From the NCBI GenBank assembly GCA_015055655.1, contig SVHW01000010.1, positions 1-50,075 on the forward strand: a stretch of DNA of 50,075 nt. Direction: 5' to 3'. The notes beneath the pieces are model-generated. The model searched no databases. It was not told the DNA's origin and was given only the letters and a program-made list of their open reading frames with translations. Shown piece after piece: positions 17,275-24,432 of the stretch; the stretch's first letter is position 1; each line of letters begins with the position of its first letter. This stretch comes from Clostridiales bacterium (lineage in GTDB: Bacteria > Bacillota > Clostridia > Christensenellales > Borkfalkiaceae). Both the position numbers and the translations under genes were made by a program.

Positions 17275-18213
17275 ATGGGACACGTTTGGGAATTTATATT
17301 GCACGCGTTAAACGATACGTGGCCGCTTTTGCCTTGGGTGCTGCTCATTTATATTCTTATCGAATTGTTGGAGAGTAAGGCAAATTTACAAAACGCCAAT
17401 CGTTTTAACGGCAAACTCGGTCCGCTTGTCGGCGCGGCTACGGGGTTAGTCCCCCAATGCGGCTTTTCGGTAATGGCGGCAAAACTGTTTGAAAGGAAAT
17501 ACATCACGATAGGCACGTTGCTCGCCATCTTTTTTTCCACGAGCGACGAAGCGTTTATCATTTTATTGTCGGACGGCGCGGGCGCGAAATGGGTGTTGCC
17601 AACGCTGGGCGTCAAGATAATCGTGTCGGTGCTGGTAGGATACGGCGCAGACGTAGCGATGCGTCTTTTAGGACGGAATCAGGTATGCGTAGCGGCGCAA
17701 ACCACGTCTAAAAGCGAGCCGAACACCACGCACGAGATTTTTATGTCGCGATATTTGGAAGAACGGCAAATCGGCGACGTATGCCCTTGCGGAAAGACGC
17801 ACGGAGATACGGTTTGGAAGAAATATATTCTTTCCCCGTTGTTGCATACGTTGCAGGTGGCGATTTTCGTCTTTTTAGTAAATTTCGTGTTGACGGCAAT
17901 TATCCACACGGTAGGCGAAGCCGCGTTTTCAGCGTTTATGCAACGCAATCGTTTTATTCAGCCGCTGATTACGTGCGGTGTAGGGCTTATTCCCAATTGC
18001 GCGTCCAGCGTAGTCATTACGGAAACGTTTTTGGAAGGCGGAATCACGTTCGGCTCGTTTGTATCAGGGCTGTGCGCCAACGCAGGTATGGGTTTTGTTG
18101 TTTTGTTGAAAAACACTCGCAAATGGAAACGGAACGCGCTGTTAATCGTCTGTACGTACGCGATAGCGGTAGTTATCGGTATAATAGGCAATATTATCCC
18201 GATTATGGCGTAA
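17275..18213 (+). CDS. Putative multi-spanning heavy-metal-type permease (ArsP_2/DUF2899-like)
   Basis: 312 residues with about eight to ten hydrophobic segments. Two internal halves share a motif, GAATGLVPQCGFSVMAAKLF (about residues 54-75) and GVGLIPNCASSVVITETFLEGG (about 235-256), each with P-x-C near a membrane helix entry, followed by a small-residue-rich helix. This duplicated architecture fits the putative 10-TM exporter family often labelled manganese or heavy-metal exporter. A cytoplasmic CPCGKTHGD stretch in the middle may bind metal. Starts 9 bp after tsaD. Substrate not determined. Confidence 0.75.
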   Translation: MGHVWEFILHALNDTWPLLPWVLLIYILIELLESKANLQNANRFNGKLGPLVGAATGLVPQCGFSVMAAKLFERKYITIGTLLAIFFSTSDEAFIILLSDGAGAKWVLPTLGVKIIVSVLVGYGADVAMRLLGRNQVCVAAQTTSKSEPNTTHEIFMSRYLEERQIGDVCPCGKTHGDTVWKKYILSPLLHTLQVAIFVFLVNFVLTAIIHTVGEAAFSAFMQRNRFIQPLITCGVGLIPNCASSVVITETFLEGGITFGSFVSGLCANAGMGFVVLLKNTRKWKRNALLIVCTYAIAVVIGIIGNIIPIMA

Positions 18214-18218
18214 ATCGT

Positions 18219-18246
18219 TTGAAAGTGGGTGTCGTGGTGGTATAAT
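18219..18246 (+). promoter_or_regulatory. Promoter of the sigma-regulator operon
   Basis: TTGAAA (18219-18224), 16-bp spacer, TATAAT (18241-18246), 32 bp before the STAS gene. A separate alternative-sigma promoter was not recognised. Confidence 0.6.
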
Positions 18247-18278
18247 ATAAAAAGGAAACTATTTTAGGAGCAAAACGT

Positions 18279-18587
18279 ATGGAAGAAGTAAAAATCGTCG
18301 GTGTAAGCGACGGAAAATTACAAATCGCCCTTGCAGGCGATATTGATTTAGGAAACGCGGAAACGTTTTTTGAAGAAGTAATCTCCGCGTATAAAGCCGC
18401 GCCTGCGGATATCGTCTTTGATTGTACGCATTTAAATTTCATTGATAGCACGACGCTTGGCACGTTTGTCAAGATATTAAAGCTGTTAAAAGCGGACGGA
18501 TATGCTATGCGCCTTGTCGGCTTGCAAGCGAAGATAAAAAAGCTGTTTTTAATTTGTTCGTTAGACAGTATTATGGAGATAGCGTAA
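18279..18587 (+). CDS. STAS-domain anti-anti-sigma factor
   Basis: 102 residues, AGGAG ribosome site. One STAS domain of the SpoIIAA/RsbV type: LQIALAGDIDLGNAETF, then VFDCTHLNFIDSTTLGTFVKILKLLK. Ser57 in DSTTLG occupies the site phosphorylated by the cognate kinase in this family. In partner switching the unphosphorylated form binds the anti-sigma kinase and frees sigma. First gene of a four-gene operon with a sigma factor third and two kinase-like proteins second and fourth. Confidence 0.88.
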   Translation: MEEVKIVGVSDGKLQIALAGDIDLGNAETFFEEVISAYKAAPADIVFDCTHLNFIDSTTLGTFVKILKLLKADGYAMRLVGLQAKIKKLFLICSLDSIMEIA

Positions 18588-18588
18588 T

Positions 18589-18945
18589 ATGGAAAACTTT
18601 TCAGTATCCTTGCCTTTAACGGGCGAATATCTCACGACGGTACGCTTGACGGTAGGCGGTTTATGCTCGCTTGTGGGCTTTGACGTGGATTTGGCGGAAG
18701 ATTATAAAGTATGCGTAACGGAAAGCCTTTTGATATTAAAAAGGAACGGTTTTGTGCGCGCGGATTTACGTTTTAGCGTAGGGGAAAAGCTTTCTTGCGC
18801 AGTTTGCGGCAAAGAAAACGTCGGTACGCGCGAAGATAGTATGGAAGACGATATTTCCCGTGCGTTGCTTGGCGCGTTGCTTGGTGACGTCACGTTTACG
18901 ACGGACGAAAACGGAAACGTTGAGAAAATAGTATTTGAAGGCTGA
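18589..18945 (+). CDS. Degenerate RsbW/SpoIIAB-like protein
   Basis: 118 residues, one base after the STAS stop. The start aligns by eye with anti-sigma kinases (LTTVRLTVGGLCSLVGFDVDLAEDYKVCVTESLLIL), but the N-box Asn expected four residues after Glu45 is Ile49 and no GxGxF/L box is visible; the C-terminal half is short and acidic. ATP binding is therefore doubtful, so it may only bind sigma or the STAS protein. Position between an anti-anti-sigma and a sigma gene is exactly that of spoIIAB. Could also be a divergent but active form. The next gene starts 4 bp after the stop. Confidence 0.6.
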   Translation: MENFSVSLPLTGEYLTTVRLTVGGLCSLVGFDVDLAEDYKVCVTESLLILKRNGFVRADLRFSVGEKLSCAVCGKENVGTREDSMEDDISRALLGALLGDVTFTTDENGNVEKIVFEG

Positions 18946-18949
18946 TACG

Positions 18950-19687
18950 ATGGCGCAAGATAAGGCAATCGAGCTGTTTAGGCTCTACAAAGAGAGCGGC
19001 GATATTCGTATTCGAAACGAACTTGCCGAGCAGTATCTCTACATAGCCGATATTCTCGCCAAAAAATTCGTAGGGCGAGGGGTTGAGTACGACGACTTAA
19101 AACAAATTGCGTCGTACGCGCTTTTGCGTGGAATTGATAGATTCGACCCCGATTTAGGTATGCAATTTACGACGTTTATCACGCCGACGATAACGGGGGA
19201 GATAAAAAATTATTTCCGTGATAAAGCGCGTATGATAAAACTGCCCCGTCGGTTAAGCGAGCTCGGTATTGCCGCGCGGAAATTTTCTACGGAATACGAA
19301 ACGGAACACGGCGTAAAACCGACGATAAAACGTATCGCCGACGCGCTTTCCGTCAGCGAAGAAGACGTGGTAAAAGCGTTGGAAACGGGCGGAGTTATCT
19401 CGTTGGATAAAGCGAGCGCGGCAGACGACGGAGAAGAGAGTACGCCTTTGCATACGTTGCTTGCTGATAGGGAAGATAAGTATGAGAAGTTCGAGTTAAA
19501 GGAAACGCTGCTTGCGGAGATGCGCGATTTTTCCGACACGGAGAAAGCGTTGGTAAAATACCGTTACGTGGACGAGCTTTCGCAAAGTGAAACGGCGAAA
19601 CGTCTGGGTGTTTCGCAGATGTTCGTATCCCGTATGGAGCGCAAAATACTGTTAAAATTAAAAGAGCGTTTACAAAACGTGTTATAA
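18950..19687 (+). CDS. SigB/SigF-type alternative RNA polymerase sigma factor
   Basis: 245 residues from the ATG at 18950 (GAAGG upstream); an earlier ATG at 18935 overlaps the previous gene by more and has no better site. Region 2: ARKFVGRGVEYDDLKQIASYALLRGIDRFDPDLGMQFTTF and PTITGEIKNYFRDKARMIKLPRRLSELG; region 3 with PTIKRIADALSVSEEDVVKAL; region 4 helix-turn-helix ELSQSETAKRLGVSQMFVSRMERKIL. Lacks region 1.1, as group 3 sigmas do. Fits a general-stress or sporulation-like sigma under partner switching; which one cannot be told, because the order matches spoIIA but a fourth gene is added. Confidence 0.88.
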   Translation: MAQDKAIELFRLYKESGDIRIRNELAEQYLYIADILAKKFVGRGVEYDDLKQIASYALLRGIDRFDPDLGMQFTTFITPTITGEIKNYFRDKARMIKLPRRLSELGIAARKFSTEYETEHGVKPTIKRIADALSVSEEDVVKALETGGVISLDKASAADDGEESTPLHTLLADREDKYEKFELKETLLAEMRDFSDTEKALVKYRYVDELSQSETAKRLGVSQMFVSRMERKILLKLKERLQNVL

Positions 19688-19707
19688 TCGGTACAAGGGG
19701 AAGAAAT

Positions 19708-20076
19708 ATGATAAAATTCGAGGTGAGGGACAATCAAACGTTGCAACAATCGGTTGCCGCTTTTTGCCGTTTTCTCACCGATTTTGGTTTATCTGCGGAA
19801 AACGTCTTCGATTGTCGGTTGGTCGCAAACGAGTTGCTTGGCAACGTTTTGCGTCACGCGAAGGGGACGGCAAATATGCAAAGTAAGATAGAAGACGGCT
19901 TCGTCGTTTTGCAAATACACTCTTCCGCGGCGTATATTCCCCCGCAAAATAGCGTATGTTCGGACGTATACGCCGAACACGGCAGGGGCTTGTTTTTGGT
20001 CGATAGCGTTTGTGCAGAACGCGTCACCAACGCAGATGGGGTGTTAACGGTTAGGATTAAAATCAAAGAACGATAA
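19708..20076 (+). CDS. RsbW-like anti-sigma histidine-kinase-fold protein
   Basis: 122 residues, ribosome site AAGGGGAAG. The HATPase_c_2 boxes are intact: N-box with Glu42 and Asn46 (ANELLGNVLRHA) and the G2 box HGRGLFLVDSV. This is the likely ATP-dependent kinase and anti-sigma factor of the module, acting on Ser57 of the STAS protein. It sits last in the operon, after the sigma gene, whereas the degenerate homologue is in the usual position. A bidirectional terminator follows. Confidence 0.85.
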   Translation: MIKFEVRDNQTLQQSVAAFCRFLTDFGLSAENVFDCRLVANELLGNVLRHAKGTANMQSKIEDGFVVLQIHSSAAYIPPQNSVCSDVYAEHGRGLFLVDSVCAERVTNADGVLTVRIKIKER

Positions 20077-20083
20077 AAAGAGC

Positions 20084-20120
20084 AAAAAAAAAGAACCGAT
20101 TTGCATCGGTTCTTTTTTTT
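20084..20120. terminator. Bidirectional terminator
   Basis: AGAACCGAT-TTGC-ATCGGTTCT with a run of A before and eight T after. Serves the plus-strand sigma operon and the convergent minus-strand membrane gene ending at 20129. Confidence 0.92.
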
Positions 20121-20128
20121 GCGCGTCC

Positions 20129-21508
20129 TTATAATTTGGAAGCGAATTCATACATTTTCGAAAGCAATCCGTCGGGGATTCTATCTCTGTATTGACCAAG
20201 GTAAATAAATACCTTGCGGAAGAAGTCCTTATTGTTGCCGCCCACTTCATAGCTGGGAATTTCCGGCATAGTTCCTTTATAATTAAGGATATACAATTCG
20301 GTAAATTGATTTCTTTCTTCGGTGGAGAGGGAAGCGATAAACGGGTCGAAACTCTTTGTGTTATAGAAATTATAATCAGCCGTTTCCACCTTAGGCGTTT
20401 CAGGCGCAGCCGTTTGTTGTGCAGCTTCGTCAGCAACTTCTTCTGCCATTTCCACGCCTTCTACGGGGCCGCCCGTATAAGGGATAGCTTCTGCGTATTC
20501 GTCGCGCACGTACACTTCTTCTGCGGTAGCCGTTTCAGCGATAGCGGCGTTCAATTCCTTGTTTTCTTCTTCCACGGCGTTTTTCAAAGCTTTCTTCTTC
20601 GCCACGATTTCCAAGATGGTCAACGCGATTTGTCCCAACGTAACTACCGTAGCGATGATGGCAAGGATAAGAACGATTACGTCGCGGTCTTTATTGGCAA
20701 GCTGCGCGTAGGTAATAAACCCTGCAATCACCAACATTACGCAGTAGCGAATTAAATCGGCAACGGCGCACTTCTTTTGGATGAAACGCATTGCGGATAA
20801 CAAATAGTTAACGATAAGCACCGCGCCGAGGATGGCGAAAATAAGTTTCACGGTGTCGTGATTCAAACCCATTGCGTTGAACGCTTGAGAAATGGAGTCG
20901 GAATCGAAAGCGGCGGTCATACCGATAGCGACGCAAACGATAATCGAAAAGATACCAAGCGCCATATTCGACCAAACGCCTTTGCGCAATTTAATGCAAG
21001 CGAGTACGAAATAAAGGAGTACTGCGCAAGCGGCAAACGCCAAGAAGAAATAATCCAATACAAGCAAACGGAATTCAATATAATAATAGGAAACAACGAT
21101 AGCTGCTTGCAGCGTGCAACCCACCGCGAAGAAATACGTAGCAACGCGAAGGAGGGTAGGCGCTTTCTTTTTGCAGAATACGGCAACGACGCCTAAAACG
21201 AGCGTGATTACGCAGCACAGCAAGAAGAAATAGAAAATGCAAGTAGCAAAATCGTTCAATAAATACCCACTCATCAAGAAGGAGGGTAAGAAACCGAACG
21301 CTTTAAAAGGCGCGTTTCCAAACAGTTCGCCGATTACTTTGAAGAGGAATTCTTCAAGATAGGTAATCGGGCCAATGGAAATGCAAGGGATAAAGAAAAT
21401 GCCGATAGACAACGCGGCAAGGATAGCTGCGAAAACGCGGTAACCCAAGTTTTTCTTAGCTTTGTTTTCCGTCGATTTGTCTTGTTCCTTCATAGAAAGG
21501 TTGCGCAT
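20129..21508 (-). CDS. Membrane protein with acidic linker and C-terminal domain, function unknown
   Basis: 459 residues; ATG at 21508 after AGGAGA. The first 300 residues carry about eight or nine hydrophobic segments, including FLLCCVITLVLGVVAVF and VIVLILAIIATVVTLGQIAL. A Glu/Ala-rich linker follows, then a soluble domain of about 75 residues beginning SFDPFIASLSTEERNQF and ending near YLGQYRDRIPDGLLSK. The layout, membrane or enzyme part plus Glu-rich linker plus small helical domain, recalls the zinc-ribbon protein at 2603-4969. I do not recognise a named family. Single gene with a strong promoter. Confidence 0.65.
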   Translation of the reverse strand: MRNLSMKEQDKSTENKAKKNLGYRVFAAILAALSIGIFFIPCISIGPITYLEEFLFKVIGELFGNAPFKAFGFLPSFLMSGYLLNDFATCIFYFFLLCCVITLVLGVVAVFCKKKAPTLLRVATYFFAVGCTLQAAIVVSYYYIEFRLLVLDYFFLAFAACAVLLYFVLACIKLRKGVWSNMALGIFSIIVCVAIGMTAAFDSDSISQAFNAMGLNHDTVKLIFAILGAVLIVNYLLSAMRFIQKKCAVADLIRYCVMLVIAGFITYAQLANKDRDVIVLILAIIATVVTLGQIALTILEIVAKKKALKNAVEEENKELNAAIAETATAEEVYVRDEYAEAIPYTGGPVEGVEMAEEVADEAAQQTAAPETPKVETADYNFYNTKSFDPFIASLSTEERNQFTELYILNYKGTMPEIPSYEVGGNNKDFFRKVFIYLGQYRDRIPDGLLSKMYEFASKL

Positions 21509-21550
21509 AATAAATCTCCTATAATTTCGATATACATACTTATTTACATT

Positions 21551-21579
21551 ATTATAACATCTTTATACGTTTCTGTCAA
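21551..21579 (-). promoter_or_regulatory. Promoter of the 459-residue membrane gene
   Basis: On minus, TTGACA (21574-21579), 17-bp spacer, TATAAT (21551-21556): near-consensus, so expression is probably high. Confidence 0.88.
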
Positions 21580-21661
21580 CACGTATAAAAAGTTTTTTAT
21601 TAGCTTTTTGTGAAAAAAATGCAATTTTTTTGCCGCGCGCGTAGAGATTGTGAAAAAGGTC

Positions 21662-21690
21662 TTGAAATTTTTTTTATTTTAGGGTATAAT
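21662..21690 (+). promoter_or_regulatory. Promoter of the PucR-type regulator
   Basis: TTGAAA (21662-21667), 17-bp T-rich spacer, TATAAT (21685-21690), 67 bp before the start codon. Confidence 0.78.
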
Positions 21691-21757
21691 AGGAGGGTAA
21701 CGTAAAGTACGTAACGAAAACGCCGCCAAAGCCCGTTTGGGCTGTATGGGAGTAGCA

Positions 21758-22774
21758 ATGAACGAGTTGAAGAAAATCATCAAAGAAACGTCGGCAAAAT
21801 TAGGGATAGAATTTACCTATTACGAAGAGAAGAAACGTCCGTCGGGCGTGACGGTGTGTGAAAGAGCGTTTGAAGGCATCACGGACGACGGCGCGCACAC
21901 GTTTTTCCGTTTTTTGTTTAAAGGGGTGGGCTATATCGGCGTATTGACGGGCGTAGACGAAGCGCAGCGTAATTACGCGACGTTGTTGCCTGCGTATATC
22001 GAAAGCTTTGCGGATAAGGAAACGGAACTTTCTAAAACGGACTACTTAAAGCGCATTTTGCTTGGGGAATGTTCTTCGCTGGGTATTTATAAATACGCGT
22101 CCAAATTCTCGGTAAAGGACGTATCCTGTTACGCGCTCGTGATACGCGCCACAAAGCTGTTGGACGAAATGGTAGGCGTTATCGAACAGTACGGCGGCAA
22201 CAGTTTAGACACCGTTGTCACGATGAGTGAAGAAGAATGCGTGCTTGTAAAATACGCAGACACCAAAGGGAACGATTATCAATCGTCCGTTGATTACGCG
22301 GAATTTTTAGTGCAATCTTTGCAGGAAGAATTTGGCGTGCGCGTCACCGTTGGGGTAGGTCCTACGGTGCGGGACGTCAAAGACGTAGCACACTCGTACG
22401 CGCGTGCGTTAGAAACGTTGCGATACGCGGAAACGTTTGCGGAAAACGGCGGCGTGTATTCGTATAGGGAATTTATTCTCATAAAGATGTTAGAAGACGT
22501 ATCTAACACCAAGCTTGCGGAATATTTAGCCGACTTAACGGACGAAAACTTCCGCGAAATTTTAGAAGACGAGGAGATGCTTTCCACCGCGGAAGAATTT
22601 TTAAACAGCAACTTAAACGTCAGCGAAACCTCGCGAAATTTATATATGCATAGAAATACGTTATTATACCGTCTGGACAAAATTGAGAAAGCGACGGGGT
22701 TAAATATTCGTACGTTTACGGACGCCGTCTCGTTTCGCGTGCTTACGCTTATTTATCGTTTGTTGGAAAAGTAA
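21758..22774 (+). CDS. PucR/CdaR-type helix-turn-helix regulator
   Basis: 338 residues from the ATG at 21758 (GGGAG site); the earlier in-frame ATG at 21737 lacks one. The last 80 residues contain the C-terminal HTH of this group: ADLTDENFREILEDEEML, then TAEEFLNSNLNVSETSRNLYMHRNTLLYRLDKIEKATGLNIRTF. The middle region (VRVTVGVGPTVRDVKDVAHSYARALETLRYAE) is the usual GGDEF-like domain before it. Ligand is unknown; the family often senses sugar acids or purine products. It is followed 23 bp later by a peptidase, so it may regulate itself and that gene. Confidence 0.82.
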   Translation: MNELKKIIKETSAKLGIEFTYYEEKKRPSGVTVCERAFEGITDDGAHTFFRFLFKGVGYIGVLTGVDEAQRNYATLLPAYIESFADKETELSKTDYLKRILLGECSSLGIYKYASKFSVKDVSCYALVIRATKLLDEMVGVIEQYGGNSLDTVVTMSEEECVLVKYADTKGNDYQSSVDYAEFLVQSLQEEFGVRVTVGVGPTVRDVKDVAHSYARALETLRYAETFAENGGVYSYREFILIKMLEDVSNTKLAEYLADLTDENFREILEDEEMLSTAEEFLNSNLNVSETSRNLYMHRNTLLYRLDKIEKATGLNIRTFTDAVSFRVLTLIYRLLEK

Positions 22775-22797
22775 ATATAACGGGGGGGGGAATCGTT

Positions 22798-24243
22798 ATG
22801 AAAAAGGAAGACGATTTTTTGGAAGAACCCACAAAGGAACAAGAGAATATCTCTACGGAATCAACGACGGCGCGGGAGCAACCCCCGCGCCAAAAAAAGC
22901 GCAAAAAACCCAAATGGCTGTATATTTGTCTGGCAATCAGCATCGGCGCCGCGTGTTTTTGCGCAGGTTTTTTCACGCACCTACTTTCTTTGGATAAAGA
23001 ATTTCGAGAACTGATAAAGGTCAAGAAAAAAATCCAAAAAGAATACTATCAAGACGTCACGGACGAGGCGTTTTACAACGCGGTATTTCAATCGGTAACG
23101 TCGGCAAAGGAAGCTGGTTCTTGTCAAAGCGACGCCGATTTTTATAAGGCGGTATATAAGGGGATAAACGACGACGTATTAGACGCGTATTCCGCGTATA
23201 TGACGGAAGAAGAATACGATTTGATGCGCGCGCAAGCCAAAGGCAAGCAAAACGGCATCGGCGTTTATTTTTTATCTGGCGAACAAAGCTTAAAAATTTA
23301 TCGAGTTGCCGGCAATTCCGCCGCTGAGGAGGCGGGGTTGACGAGGGGTGATACAATACTTGCGGTAGGTGAAAGCGTAGACGCAATGCAGTCTTGCGAT
23401 TCTCGCGTTGCGCTTTCTTCTTTTTTAGACGCAATGCCAAACGGTCGTGATTTTTATATGCAATGGCGCACGGTAAACGGAGAAATTAAAACGGCGCCCT
23501 TGCAAAAACGCGCGTATATAGAGAATTACGTGTATTATAAATCAAACGATAGCTCGCTTGGGTTTAACGGCGAGGGGAACGCAGAAAAAGAGGTGGGTAC
23601 GCCGTTATCCGTTTTGGATGAAGATACGGCGTATATACAAATCGTACAATTTAACGGCAACGCCGACGCCGCGTTCAATAGCGCGATGTCCGTTTTCCGT
23701 AGGGAAAGAAAAAAGGATTTGGTCATAGACCTTCGTGGCAACGGCGGCGGCTATTTGGACGTTATGCAAGAGATTGCAAAATATTTTTGCAAGACGTCGG
23801 GGGAGAATAAGCCCGTTGCGGCAATCGCAGATTACGGCGAGAAAACGCGTAAATTCCGCGCCACGGATAACGTGTATTACGATTATTTCTTGGACGATAG
23901 CCGTATTATGGTGTTGGCGGATGACAATACGGCGTCCGCGTCAGAGTGTTTAATCGGGTGTATGTACGCCTACGAGGTTATCGATTACGCGGATATTTGT
24001 CTGGTACAAACGGCGGACGGCGTAGCGAAAACGTACGGAAAAGGAATAATGCAAACGACGTTTAACATACTTGGCGGCGGCGCGGTAAAGTTAACGACGG
24101 CGGAAATATTTTGGCCGACGGCAACGCGGTACGGCATCCACGGCGTTGGCATTACGCAGGCAGACGGTACGCAAACGGTTTCGTCCTCTCTTTCGTACAC
24201 GGCGCAAATAGAGGAGGCAATCTCACTTTTCTACGCGGAATAA
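22798..24243 (+). CDS. S41-family C-terminal processing peptidase
   Basis: 481 residues. A basic N-terminus (RQKKRKKPK) and one hydrophobic segment (about 41-62) form a signal anchor, leaving the enzyme outside the membrane. Then an N-terminal helical domain, a PDZ domain (GIGVYFLSGEQSLKIYRVAGNSAAEEAGLTRGDTILAV), and the serine peptidase domain: VIDLRGNGGGYLDVM, catalytic Ser in TASASECLIG and Lys in AKTYGKGIMQT (Ser/Lys dyad). The start ATG lies 8 nt after an unusual run of G. Paired with the HTH regulator upstream; substrate not known. Confidence 0.9.
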   Translation: MKKEDDFLEEPTKEQENISTESTTAREQPPRQKKRKKPKWLYICLAISIGAACFCAGFFTHLLSLDKEFRELIKVKKKIQKEYYQDVTDEAFYNAVFQSVTSAKEAGSCQSDADFYKAVYKGINDDVLDAYSAYMTEEEYDLMRAQAKGKQNGIGVYFLSGEQSLKIYRVAGNSAAEEAGLTRGDTILAVGESVDAMQSCDSRVALSSFLDAMPNGRDFYMQWRTVNGEIKTAPLQKRAYIENYVYYKSNDSSLGFNGEGNAEKEVGTPLSVLDEDTAYIQIVQFNGNADAAFNSAMSVFRRERKKDLVIDLRGNGGGYLDVMQEIAKYFCKTSGENKPVAAIADYGEKTRKFRATDNVYYDYFLDDSRIMVLADDNTASASECLIGCMYAYEVIDYADICLVQTADGVAKTYGKGIMQTTFNILGGGAVKLTTAEIFWPTATRYGIHGVGITQADGTQTVSSSLSYTAQIEEAISLFYAE

Positions 24244-24252
24244 ACGGCAAAC

Positions 24253-24287
24253 AAAAACGCATACCCCTGTGGTTGGGTATGCGTTTT
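24253..24287 (+). terminator. Terminator after the S41 peptidase
   Basis: AAAACGCATACCC and GGGTATGCGTTTTC arms with an 8-nt loop; T tract short (TTTT). Confidence 0.8.
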
Positions 24288-24344
24288 CGTAATTATATGG
24301 AGGTCCTTGAAAAAGGTTGGTTGGTTTGTTTGTTAAGTATCTCT

Positions 24345-24381
24345 ATTTTACAATACTTTTGCGAAAACGATGTTGTAAAAT
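24345..24381. repeat. 9-bp perfect inverted repeat between two terminators
   Basis: ATTTTACAA at 24345-24353 and TTGTAAAAT at 24373-24381, separated by 19 bp that include CTTTTGCGAAAACG. Lies in a region without gene or promoter call; could be a hairpin or regulator site. Confidence 0.4.
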
Positions 24382-24394
24382 CGTGATAGTTGTG

Positions 24395-24427
24395 TAAAAA
24401 AATCCCCTTGCGGCGAGCAAGGGGATT
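24395..24427 (-). terminator. Terminator of the tkt operon
   Basis: On minus, AATCCCCTTGC-TCGCC-GCAAGGGGATT followed by T7, just after the transketolase stop at 24433. Confidence 0.9.
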
Positions 24428-24432
24428 GCTTA

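Noticed and set aside
18279-19687. Confirmed spoIIA operon for sporulation
   Set aside because: Order fits, but a degenerate second gene and an extra kinase make the assignment uncertain, and no other sporulation gene is in the window.
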